Origin: Clostridiales bacterium UBA1774
Lineage (GTDB): Bacteria > Bacillota > Clostridia > Oscillospirales > Oscillospiraceae
Assembly (NCBI GenBank): GCA_002314635.1
Contig: DCGQ01000055.1
Coordinates: forward strand, 10,848 to 31,052
DNA: 20,205 nt
Direction of reading: 5' to 3'
Shown here: piece after piece, positions 7,245 to 14,292 of the stretch
How positions within the stretch are numbered: the first letter of the stretch is position 1
How the letters are laid out: the number at the start of each line of letters is the position of its first letter
Made by a program: the position numbers and the translations under genes
Notes under the pieces: model-generated
What the model saw: only the letters and a program-made list of their open reading frames with translations
What the model was told of the DNA's origin: nothing
The model's database searches: none

Positions 7245-8078
7245 TTACTTCTCCAGACGCTTGAGCAGATTGGGAATCTCCGCTTCGAAGTAAACGCCGT
7301 AGCGGATGCCGTCCGGATCGTCCGAGGTGCGGCGAATGCAGTCGGCAGTGTAGTCCGCGGCCAGACAGTAGCTTTCCTGCAGGGTCAGTCCCCGCATCAG
7401 ACCACCGGTGACCACGCTGGCGAAGATATCGCCGGTGCCGTGATAGCTGGCATTGACCTTGTGGTGGAAGTAGCTCTCAAAGGTGTCCGTCCCGGCACAG
7501 TAGCTCATGATGCCGATTTCCTTTTCGGAGAAGCTGACGCCGGTAAGCATGGCGGTTCCGGCACCCAGATCGGCCAGACGCTTCAAAAGCTCTTTGATAT
7601 AGGCTTCGTCATAGCCGCTGCCCACATAGGGACGGGACAGCATATAGGCAGCTTCGGTCAGGTTGGGCATGATGATATCCGCGCTGCCGCAGAGCTTTGC
7701 CATGTTCAGGGCAAATTCCGGGGTGAATCCGGCATAGAGCTTGCCGTTGTCCGCCATGACCGGATCGACTACCTTTACCGCGTCCTTGCCGAATGCGTCG
7801 AAGTAATCCTTCACAATGCTGAGCTGACGCTCGGAACCCAGATAGCCGGTGTAAAGTGCGTCAAAGCGGAAGCCCTCTTTGACCCAGTGAGCGGCGATAT
7901 CCGGCATATCATCGGTCAGATCCCGGAAGGTGTAGCCGGTGAACATGGTGTGGGTGGAAAGAACCGCAGTGGGTACCACGCAGCATTCCACGCCCATGGC
8001 GGAGATGATGGGCAGAGCGACGGTAAGAGAGCACTTGCCCAGGCAGGAAATGTCCTGAATTGTTGCGATGCGCTTCAT
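7245..8078 (-). CDS. Pyridoxal/pyridoxamine kinase (PdxK/PdxY type)
   Basis: A ribokinase-fold vitamin B6 kinase that phosphorylates pyridoxal, pyridoxamine or pyridoxine for pyridoxal-5'-phosphate salvage. The 277 residues match the family. The N-terminus TIQDISCLGKCSLTVALP is the B6-kinase version of the substrate-binding strand. It is followed by VVPTAVLSTHT, VVDPVMADNGKLY (the ATP/Mg region), IIMPNLTEA, and the anion-hole/catalytic motif YHGTGDIFAS with catalytic-base Asp217. The ribosome binding site AAGGAG (complement of 8092-8097) is 13 bases from the ATG, rather far. It lies 38 bases downstream of copA on the same strand with no terminator between, so it is probably co-transcribed. 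I do not assign pdxK or pdxY because the two names overlap in this group. Confidence 0.9.
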   Translation of the reverse strand: MKRIATIQDISCLGKCSLTVALPIISAMGVECCVVPTAVLSTHTMFTGYTFRDLTDDMPDIAAHWVKEGFRFDALYTGYLGSERQLSIVKDYFDAFGKDAVKVVDPVMADNGKLYAGFTPEFALNMAKLCGSADIIMPNLTEAAYMLSRPYVGSGYDEAYIKELLKRLADLGAGTAMLTGVSFSEKEIGIMSYCAGTDTFESYFHHKVNASYHGTGDIFASVVTGGLMRGLTLQESYCLAADYTADCIRRTSDDPDGIRYGVYFEAEIPNLLKRLEK

Positions 8079-8116
8079 GGTTTTCTGTAATCTCCTTAGA
8101 TCAGAATAGGGTATAT

Positions 8117-10351
8117 TTAATGGAACTTTTTCAGTCGTAACGCATTGGATACCACGCAGACGGAGCTGCAGGCCATGCAGGCTCCGGCGATCATGGGATT
8201 CAGGCGGGGGCCGCCGAAGGCATAAAACAGACCGGCGGCAAAGGGGATCCCGATACAGTTATAGAACAACGCCCAGAACAGATTCTGACGGATGTTCTTC
8301 ATCACCCCGCGGCTGAGCCGCAGCGCGTCCGCAACCCCGGTCAGCGCGCCGCCCATCAGAACCACGTCGGCGGAGGCAATTGCCACATCCGTTCCGGTAC
8401 CGATGGCAATGCCCACATCCGCAGCGGCAAGGGCCGGGGCATCGTTGATGCCATCGCCCACCATGGCGGTGCGGGTACCTGCCGTCTGCAGCTTTGTGAC
8501 GGCTTGGCTTTTTCCGGCTGGCAGCACACCGGCCACAAAATCGTCCACCCCGGCGGCGCGGGCTGTGACGGCAGCGGCGGCTTCGTTGTCGCCGGTGAGC
8601 ATGGTAACTTTCACACCCAGCTCCTGCAGGCGGCGAACCGCATCCCGGCTTTCCGGTTTCAGCATGTCGGAGGCGGCGAACAAACCCAGCAGCCGGGTTT
8701 CGGCGCAGCAGTACATCAGCATGGCGCCCCGGCGGGAAAGCGCCTCCGCCTCATGAATCACAGGCTCTGTGCTGACGCCCAGCTTCTCCATCATGGCAGC
8801 GGAGCCGATGGAAATCTGCCTGCCCTTCACCTGAGCTGTGACCCCGTAACCGGGAACGGCCGTGACCCCATCCAGCGCGGGAATCTGAAGCTCCCGCTTC
8901 TTTGCCTCCTGTACGATGGCGCGGGCCACCGGATGCTCGCTGCTCTGTTCCAGCGAAGCCGCCATGGTCAGCAGCGTATTCTCATCCAGACTGCCGCAGG
9001 GGGTGATGTGGGTCAGCATGGGTTTCCCCTCGGTCAGCGTGCCGGTCTTATCCAGCACCACATGGCGGATGCCCTGCATGGCCTGCAGCGCTTCGCCGCT
9101 TTTGAACAGAATGCCCATTTCCGCGCCCCTTCCGGTTCCCACCAGAATGGCGGTAGGCGTGGCCAGTCCCAGGGAGCAGGGACAGGCAATGACCAGCACG
9201 GAAACAAAGGTGTTCAGCACAAAGCTCAGATCTTTTCCGCAAAACAGCCAGATTCCGGCAGAGACAAAGGCAATGGCCAGCACCACCGGCACAAACACGG
9301 CTGAGACCCGGTCTGCCATGCGGGCAATGGGCGCTTTGTGACCCTGCGCGTCCTCCACCAGCCGGATGATCTGGCTCAGCGCCGTATCGCCGCCCACCTG
9401 CGTGGCGCGGAACTTCACGGTACCCTCGCCATTGATGGCACCGCCGGTGACTTTGCTGCCCGGCTCCAGCGTCACCGGCAGACTTTCACCGGTGAGCATG
9501 GCATTGTCTGCCGTGGAGAAGCCGGATTCCACCACCCCATCGCAGGGAAAATGTGCGCCGGGCAGCACCACCACCAGATCGCCGGTCATCAGCTCCCCGG
9601 TTTCCACCGTGATCTGTCTGCCGTCCTTTTCCACCATGGCGGAATCGGGTGCCAGCTTCATCAGCCTGCGGACAGCCTCTCCGGTGCGCTCCTTGCTGCC
9701 GGATTCCAGATATTTGCCCACCATGACCAGTGTGACCACCATGGCGGCAGAGTCAAAAAACAGCGCATGGACAAACCCGGTCTGCCCCATGGCGATCCGT
9801 ACAAGTCCGTAAAGGCTGTAGAGAAAGGCAGAGCCGGTGCCCAGTCCCACCAGCGTGTCCATGCTGGGAATGCGGCTGACAAGACCCTTGAAGCCGCTGA
9901 TATAGAAGTCCCGTCCTGCGGCCATGACGCACAGGGTCAGCACAAGCTGGGCAAGGGCATTTCCCAGCGGAGAATCCTCCATGGAAAGAAAGCGGGGCAG
10001 CGGCAGGGAAATCATGTGTCCCATGGCTACTGTCATCAGAAGTGCGCTGCCGATGACAGCGGCCAGCAGCCGTCGCCGCTTCTGCAGCCGTTCCCGTTCC
10101 CGGCGGGTTTCATCTGCGATGGCAGCGGTCCGGTCTTCGTAATCCTCTGTAGTGAAGCCCAGCTTCAGCACGGCGGCTCGAATCTCCGACAGCTTCACCA
10201 GCTCCGGGTCATACCGAACCTCCGCCAGTTCTGCAGCCAGATTTACCTCGGCGCTTTCCACGCCCTTCAGTCGGCGCATGATCTTCTCCGAACCGGCGCT
10301 GCAGGCGGCACAGTGCATCCCGCGGATATAGAACCGCTTTTCCAGCACCAT
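8117..10351 (-). CDS. copA: Copper(I)-exporting P1B-type ATPase
   Basis: Membrane heavy-metal ATPase of 744 residues that pumps Cu+ out of the cytoplasm. A single N-terminal metal-binding domain carries GMHCAAC (Cys14 and Cys17). The core has the TGES actuator motif, the intramembrane metal site CPC at residues 390-392, the phosphorylation motif DKTGT with Asp434, the SEHP nucleotide-binding motif, MLTGDN, and GDGINDAP with Asp633 and Asp637. The last two helices contain FYNCIGIP and MACSSVCVVSN. The YN and M-x-x-S-S signatures together with CPC indicate Cu+ (or Ag+) rather than Zn2+/Cd2+. GGGGAGG (complement of 10357-10363) lies five bases before the ATG. The start is one base after the stop of the CYTH-like gene. 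No copY, csoR or copZ is visible nearby. Confidence 0.95.
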   Translation of the reverse strand: MVLEKRFYIRGMHCAACSAGSEKIMRRLKGVESAEVNLAAELAEVRYDPELVKLSEIRAAVLKLGFTTEDYEDRTAAIADETRRERERLQKRRRLLAAVIGSALLMTVAMGHMISLPLPRFLSMEDSPLGNALAQLVLTLCVMAAGRDFYISGFKGLVSRIPSMDTLVGLGTGSAFLYSLYGLVRIAMGQTGFVHALFFDSAAMVVTLVMVGKYLESGSKERTGEAVRRLMKLAPDSAMVEKDGRQITVETGELMTGDLVVVLPGAHFPCDGVVESGFSTADNAMLTGESLPVTLEPGSKVTGGAINGEGTVKFRATQVGGDTALSQIIRLVEDAQGHKAPIARMADRVSAVFVPVVLAIAFVSAGIWLFCGKDLSFVLNTFVSVLVIACPCSLGLATPTAILVGTGRGAEMGILFKSGEALQAMQGIRHVVLDKTGTLTEGKPMLTHITPCGSLDENTLLTMAASLEQSSEHPVARAIVQEAKKRELQIPALDGVTAVPGYGVTAQVKGRQISIGSAAMMEKLGVSTEPVIHEAEALSRRGAMLMYCCAETRLLGLFAASDMLKPESRDAVRRLQELGVKVTMLTGDNEAAAAVTARAAGVDDFVAGVLPAGKSQAVTKLQTAGTRTAMVGDGINDAPALAAADVGIAIGTGTDVAIASADVVLMGGALTGVADALRLSRGVMKNIRQNLFWALFYNCIGIPFAAGLFYAFGGPRLNPMIAGACMACSSVCVVSNALRLKKFH

Positions 10352-10352
10352 G

Positions 10353-10982
10353 TCAGCCTCCCCGCAGCAGCATCAGCGCCCGCTGCTCCCGGCTCAGCTC
10401 CACCGGCGGCAGAGAGAACCGCTCGCAGAGCTGCTGACAGTAGTTGATCAGCAGTTTTTCTTCGCCGAACAGCAGGTTCATGCTCAGCTCAAAGGTGGGC
10501 TTGTGCTGCGTGTCCACCACCAGCACGCCGCTGTCGAAGGACATTTCGATGCGGGTCCGATCCGGCAGATACAGGGTGGTGGATTTGCTGCTGTGCTGAA
10601 TGGCAAATTTGTATTCCAGCTGCTCCGGCCGGATCAGCTCTCCGAAGGAAGCCGGTGCGCCCCTGTCCAGCAGCGCGGCAGGTACCTGGGCAAGCTCCGT
10701 AAAGGGTGCGACCCATTCTTCTCCGTGAAAAAGTCCGGGAAGCGACTGATCGGCCACGATGCCCCGGGCCAGATGCACCACCGGCAGCGCCTGTTCCCGG
10801 ATCACATCCAGAGAAAAGCCATGCCGGGTCAGCGCCCAGTCGGCGGTATCGTAAAATTCGGTATTGTGGCGGGACGCCTGATAGTCGTCCTTCACATAGC
10901 GGAGGATCAGGTCATCGGTCAGCAGCTGATCCAGACAACTGAGGTTCGGTAGTGTATATTGGATGCGGGTAACAGATGGCAT
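10353..10982 (-). CDS. Degenerate CYTH-domain (triphosphate-tunnel-like) protein
   Basis: A 209-residue soluble protein. I assign it to the CYTH/triphosphate tunnel fold by pattern only. FYDTADWALTRHGFSLDVI (residues 42-60) matches the family's Y-[YF]-D-T-x-x-x-x-L-x-x-x-G-x-x-L-R-x-R segment. RIEMSFDSGVLV followed by PTFELSMNLLFG resembles the late strands with their acidic E-x-E-x-E row. The catalytic residues are largely missing. The N-terminal ExExK is RIQYT (residues 6-10), the L-R-x-R arginines are D and I, and only one Glu of the late row remains. It may therefore bind a ligand without hydrolysing triphosphates. GGGAGGG at 10989-10995 (complement) lies six bases before the ATG. It is first in an operon with copA and the B6 kinase. 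The fold call is moderately sure; a role in copper handling is only suggested by context. Confidence 0.6.
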   Translation of the reverse strand: MPSVTRIQYTLPNLSCLDQLLTDDLILRYVKDDYQASRHNTEFYDTADWALTRHGFSLDVIREQALPVVHLARGIVADQSLPGLFHGEEWVAPFTELAQVPAALLDRGAPASFGELIRPEQLEYKFAIQHSSKSTTLYLPDRTRIEMSFDSGVLVVDTQHKPTFELSMNLLFGEEKLLINYCQQLCERFSLPPVELSREQRALMLLRGG

Positions 10983-11015
10983 GTTATTCCCTCCCGGTTC
11001 CGTATTCCAAACCGT

Positions 11016-11044
11016 ATTTTATGCCAAAAACCACGGTATATCAA
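11016..11044 (-). promoter_or_regulatory. Sigma-A-type promoter of the CYTH-copA-B6 kinase operon
   Basis: Reading the minus strand, TTGATA (11044-11039, 5 of 6 matches) and TAAAAT (11021-11016, 5 of 6) are separated by 17 bp. Transcription would start near 11009, leaving a leader of about 27 bases that contains the GGGAGGG ribosome binding site. I see no TACAnnTGTA CopY box or clear CsoR palindrome over it. Confidence 0.65.
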
Positions 11045-11102
11045 GCATTTTCTGGAATATTGCGCCGGACTGCCGATAAAAGCGCGGGGTACGGAGATCC
11101 CC

Positions 11103-11139
11103 CGGATAGAATCGGATAAAAATACGAATACTGAGAATA
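11103..11139. repeat. Phased hexamers in the divergent copA/argC region
   Basis: CGGATA (11103-11108), CGGATA (11113-11118), CGAATA (11125-11130) and AGAATA (11134-11139) recur at start-to-start distances of 10, 12 and 9 bases, directly upstream of the argC -35 box. The A/T-rich runs fall roughly once per helical turn, so this could be a curved upstream element or a regulator site. The remainder of the 232-base gap (10983-11214) holds only the two divergent promoters and the two ribosome binding sites. Confidence 0.35.
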
Positions 11140-11143
11140 AATA

Positions 11144-11172
11144 TTGACAAAGGCCGCGGCTCTGTGTATAAT
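11144..11172 (+). promoter_or_regulatory. Consensus sigma-A promoter of argCJBD
   Basis: A perfect TTGACA (11144-11149), a 17-bp spacer and a perfect TATAAT (11167-11172) lie just upstream of argC. Transcription would start near 11179, giving a leader of about 36 bases, too short for a T-box or an attenuator. A promoter this strong would normally need repression. The A/T-rich stretch TGAGAATAAATATTGA (11132-11147) overlapping the -35 loosely resembles an ArgR ARG box, but its dyad symmetry is only partial. Confidence 0.85.
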
Positions 11173-11214
11173 ACTCCAAAACCGCATAGGATAACAGGAT
11201 ATCGAGGTAGAAGC

Positions 11215-12150
11215 ATGAAGCATGTGTTTATAGACGGAAGCGCGGGCACCACCGGGCTGCAGCTTCGCAGCCGACTGGAGCAGAGAGAGGATATCACGCT
11301 GCTGAACCTGCCGGAGGAGCAGCGAAAGGACCCGGAAGCCAGAAGGGAATATCTGAACCGTGCGGATATCGCGTTCCTCTGTCTGCCGGATGCGGCAGCG
11401 GTGGAGGCAGCGGCACTGACAGACAATCCGGAGACCTGCATCATCGACACGTCCACTGCGCACCGCGTCTCACCGGACTGGGTGTACGGTTTCCCGGAGA
11501 TCACCGGGCAGGCTGCGGTGAAGGGAGCGAAGCGCATTGCCAATCCGGGCTGTCATGCCACTGGGTTTATCAGTCTGGTTTACCCGCTGGTTCATGCAGG
11601 GGTTCTTTCGAAGGACTGTCTGCTCAGCTGTTTTTCCCTCACCGGCTATTCCGGCGGCGGAAAGCAGATGATCGGCGACTATGAAGCACCGAACCGGCCG
11701 GAGACGCTGGCCAGCGGCGGCATCTATGGCCTGAACCAGAAGCACAAGCATCTGCCGGAAATGCAGAAAATCTGCGGCCTGGACAGTGCCCCAATCTTCT
11801 GCCCCATTGTGGAGCCGTATCTGAAGGGCATGGCCACCACGGTTCCCCTGTTCGGCGCACAGCTTGCGGGGAACATGGACATGGAGCAGCTGCGGCAGGT
11901 TTACGGTGATTTCTATGCCGGTCAGCCGCTGATCCATGTGCTGACGGAGGCGGAAGCCGGGGAGCTTGGAAAGATTTACGGCAATCGGAAGGCGGGCACC
12001 GACAGTCTGGATATCATTGTATCCGGCAATCCGGAGCGATTTACCGTGACGGCCCTGTTCGATAATCTGGGCAAGGGCGCATCCGGTGCCGCAGTGGAAA
12101 ATATGAATCTCATCATGGGTCTCAGTCCCGAGACCGGACTGGTTATTTAA
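11215..12150 (+). CDS. argC: N-acetyl-gamma-glutamyl-phosphate reductase (short, type 2)
   Basis: ArgC reduces N-acetylglutamyl phosphate to the semialdehyde with NADPH, the third step of arginine synthesis. The 311 residues fit the shorter type-2 ArgC group. The N-terminus VFIDGSAGTTGLQL is the NADP-binding loop. FLCLPDAAA follows, then the catalytic motif NPGCHATGF with Cys113, then SLTGYSGGGKQMI and the KHKHLPEM segment. I chose the ATG at 11215 because GAGGT (11204-11208) lies six bases upstream and because the family N-terminus starts here. Earlier in-frame codons fall within the promoter -10 region. It is the first gene of argCJBD. Confidence 0.95.
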   Translation: MKHVFIDGSAGTTGLQLRSRLEQREDITLLNLPEEQRKDPEARREYLNRADIAFLCLPDAAAVEAAALTDNPETCIIDTSTAHRVSPDWVYGFPEITGQAAVKGAKRIANPGCHATGFISLVYPLVHAGVLSKDCLLSCFSLTGYSGGGKQMIGDYEAPNRPETLASGGIYGLNQKHKHLPEMQKICGLDSAPIFCPIVEPYLKGMATTVPLFGAQLAGNMDMEQLRQVYGDFYAGQPLIHVLTEAEAGELGKIYGNRKAGTDSLDIIVSGNPERFTVTALFDNLGKGASGAAVENMNLIMGLSPETGLVI

Positions 12151-12152
12151 GA

Positions 12153-12190
12153 AAGGAGCGGAGCTGCTTCGGACGGCTCCGGATCGGCAT
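12153..12190 (+). promoter_or_regulatory. argJ ribosome binding site separated from its start by a hairpin
   Basis: The only good Shine-Dalgarno sequence, AAGGAG (12153-12158), lies 32 bases before the argJ ATG (12191). Immediately after it comes a possible hairpin: CGGAGC (12159-12164), an 11-base loop, and GCTCCG (12176-12181). If folded, nine unpaired bases remain before the ATG, close to ideal spacing. A CTG at 12164, in frame and five bases from AAGGAG, is an alternative but unlikely start. Confidence 0.45.
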
Positions 12191-13414
12191 ATGAAATGGA
12201 TAGATGGCGGCGTCTGCGCCGCAGAAGGTTTTCAGGCAAACGGCATCCATGTGGGCGTAAAGAGCCGCAATGCGGAAAAAAAGGATGTGGCGCTGATTGC
12301 GGCACAGGTTCCCTGTTCCGCTGCCGCAGTATATACGAAGAACGCAGTCAAGGCGGCACATATCCTGATTGATCGGGAGCATCTGAAAAACGGACAGGCA
12401 CGGGCGGTTGTGATCAACAGCGGCAATGCCAATGCCTGCGCGGCGAACGGCGAAGCCAACGCTCTGCGGGTCTGTCAGTCCGTGGCAGCCCAGCTGGGGT
12501 GCAGTCCGGAGGATGTGCTGATTGCCTCCACCGGCGTGATCGGGCAGGAGCTGCCTGCATCGGTGATCGAGACAGGTGTGCCCGCACTGGCGGCGGGGCT
12601 TTCCCATACGGCTTCGGGCAGCGATGCGGCGGCAAACGCCATCATGACCACGGACACCGTGAAGAAGGAGCTGGCTCTGGAAACGGTGATCGGCGGCAAA
12701 ACCGTGCATCTGGGCGGCATCGCCAAGGGTTCCGGCATGATCCACCCCAATATGGGTACCATGCTCTGCTTCCTGACCACGGACTGTGCCATTTCAGCAG
12801 CCATGCTGCGGGAGGCGCTGCTGGAAACCGTCACCGTCAGCTTCAACCGGATCAGCGTGGACGGAGACACCTCCACCAATGATACCTGCTGCATTCTGGC
12901 CAATGGCATGGCGGGGAATGCCTGCATTACGGAGAAAAACGGGGATTATACCGCCTTTGCGGAGGCGCTGAAAGCGTTGTCTGTGCGGCTGGCCCGGGCC
13001 ATGGCGGCGGATGGAGAGGGCGCGAAGCATCTCATCACCTGCATCGTCAGCGGCGCAAAGTCCGTGGAAAGCGCGGAAACGCTTGGTAAATCCGTGATCT
13101 CCTCCACGCTGACCAAGGCCGCCATCTTCGGCGCGGACGCTAACTGGGGCAGAGTGCTGTGCGCCATGGGTTATTCCGGCGAGAGCTTTGATCCGGACGG
13201 TGTGGACATCGCCTTTGCCAGCGCGGCGGGCAGCATCCCGGTCTGCGAAAAGGGCCGGGGATTGGTTTTTGATGAGGAGCTGGCCAAACGCATTCTCACG
13301 GAGCCGGAGGTGGAGATCCGGATTTCCCTCTCCGAGGGCAGCGCGGAATGCACCTGTTGGGGCTGCGACATCACTTATGAATACATTCGGATCAACGGAG
13401 ATTATCGGACATGA
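12191..13414 (+). CDS. argJ: Bifunctional glutamate N-acetyltransferase / amino-acid acetyltransferase
   Basis: ArgJ moves the acetyl group from N-acetylornithine to glutamate, closing the acetylated cycle of arginine synthesis; many members also use acetyl-CoA to start it. It matures by self-cleavage before a conserved Thr. The 407 residues match the family. GFQANGIHVGVK at about residues 15-26, VINSGNANACAANGE, STGVIG, and the cleavage/nucleophile motif KGSGMIHPNMGTML are visible, with Thr190 as the predicted nucleophile and new N-terminus. FNRISVDGDTSTND and ANWGRVLCAMGYSG follow. The ATG fits the family N-terminus, but its ribosome binding site is unusual (see the entry at 12153). Its TGA overlaps the argB start as ATGA. 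Confidence 0.95.
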   Translation: MKWIDGGVCAAEGFQANGIHVGVKSRNAEKKDVALIAAQVPCSAAAVYTKNAVKAAHILIDREHLKNGQARAVVINSGNANACAANGEANALRVCQSVAAQLGCSPEDVLIASTGVIGQELPASVIETGVPALAAGLSHTASGSDAAANAIMTTDTVKKELALETVIGGKTVHLGGIAKGSGMIHPNMGTMLCFLTTDCAISAAMLREALLETVTVSFNRISVDGDTSTNDTCCILANGMAGNACITEKNGDYTAFAEALKALSVRLARAMAADGEGAKHLITCIVSGAKSVESAETLGKSVISSTLTKAAIFGADANWGRVLCAMGYSGESFDPDGVDIAFASAAGSIPVCEKGRGLVFDEELAKRILTEPEVEIRISLSEGSAECTCWGCDITYEYIRINGDYRT

Positions 13415-14292
13415 CGGAACAGAATGGATTTTCCAATGCGAAACGGGCAGAGGTGCTGACAGAGGCGCTGCCCTATATCTGCCGCTATCGGGGCAGAGTG
13501 GTCGTGGTGAAATACGGCGGCAATGCCATGATCAATCCGCAGCTGAAGGAGCAGGTGATGAAGGATATTGTGCTGCTCTGGCTGGTGGGCGTTCGTGTGG
13601 TTCTGGTACACGGCGGCGGCCCGGAGATCAATGAGCTGATGGAAAAGCTGGGCAAGCAGCCGGAGTTTGTGGACGGTCTGCGGGTCACGGACCGGGAGAC
13701 TGTGGATATCGTACAGATGGTTCTGGCAGGCAAGGTGAATAAGACGCTGGTCTCCATGCTGGAAACCGCAGGCGGCTGCGCCATCGGTCTGTCCGGTATG
13801 GACGGCAGACTGATCGAAGTGAAGCAGAAAAGCGAAAAGCTGGGTTTCGTAGGCAGCATTACGAAGATCAACATCCAGCCGGTTCTGGATCTGCTGGAAA
13901 AAGGCTACATCCCGGTGATCTCCACCGTTGGCTGTGATGACGCGGGAAATGCCTATAACATCAACGGGGACACGGCAGCTGCGTGGATCGCCGGTGCGCT
14001 GCAGGCGGAGCGCCTGATTCTCATGACCGATGTGGCGGGCATCCTGCGGGATTCCCACGACCCGAAGACCCTGATTCCCAAGCTGACCGTTTCGGAGGCA
14101 AAGCAGCTTCAACAGGAGCAGGTGATCTCCGGCGGAATGATCCCCAAGGTGGAGTGCTGCATACAGGCCATTCATCAGGGCGTGAAAAAGGTCATCATCA
14201 TGGACGGACGGGTGCCCCATTCCATTCTGATGGAGCTGCTGACCGATGAGGGCGCAGGAACGATGATTCTGGAGGAACGGGAAGATGCATGA
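13411..14292 (+). CDS. argB: Acetylglutamate kinase
   Basis: ArgB phosphorylates N-acetylglutamate with ATP, the second step of arginine synthesis and often the feedback-controlled one. The 293 residues are usual for the amino-acid-kinase-fold enzyme. VVVKYGGNAM at about residues 30-39 is the phosphate-binding lysine strand, VLVHGGGPEIN at about 63-73 is the second glycine loop, and VGCDDAGNAYNINGDTAA, LMTDVAGIL and GGMIPKVECC are the ATP- and substrate-binding segments. GGAG (13397-13400) lies ten bases before the ATG, and the ATGA overlap with argJ suggests coupling. The length, with an N-terminal helix before the first strand, is compatible with the arginine-sensitive hexameric form, but I cannot tell sensitivity from the sequence. 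The gene overlaps argD by eight bases. Confidence 0.96.
   Translation: MTEQNGFSNAKRAEVLTEALPYICRYRGRVVVVKYGGNAMINPQLKEQVMKDIVLLWLVGVRVVLVHGGGPEINELMEKLGKQPEFVDGLRVTDRETVDIVQMVLAGKVNKTLVSMLETAGGCAIGLSGMDGRLIEVKQKSEKLGFVGSITKINIQPVLDLLEKGYIPVISTVGCDDAGNAYNINGDTAAAWIAGALQAERLILMTDVAGILRDSHDPKTLIPKLTVSEAKQLQQEQVISGGMIPKVECCIQAIHQGVKKVIIMDGRVPHSILMELLTDEGAGTMILEEREDA

Noticed and set aside
10983..11100. Copper-responsive operator (CopY or CsoR type) upstream of the CYTH-copA operon
   Set aside because: I found no TACAnnTGTA and no GC-rich CsoR palindrome over or near the promoter.
11132..11147. ArgR (ARG) box over the argC -35
   Set aside because: The A/T-rich core is suggestive, but only about half of the dyad positions match, so I note it in the promoter entry and do not call it as a site.
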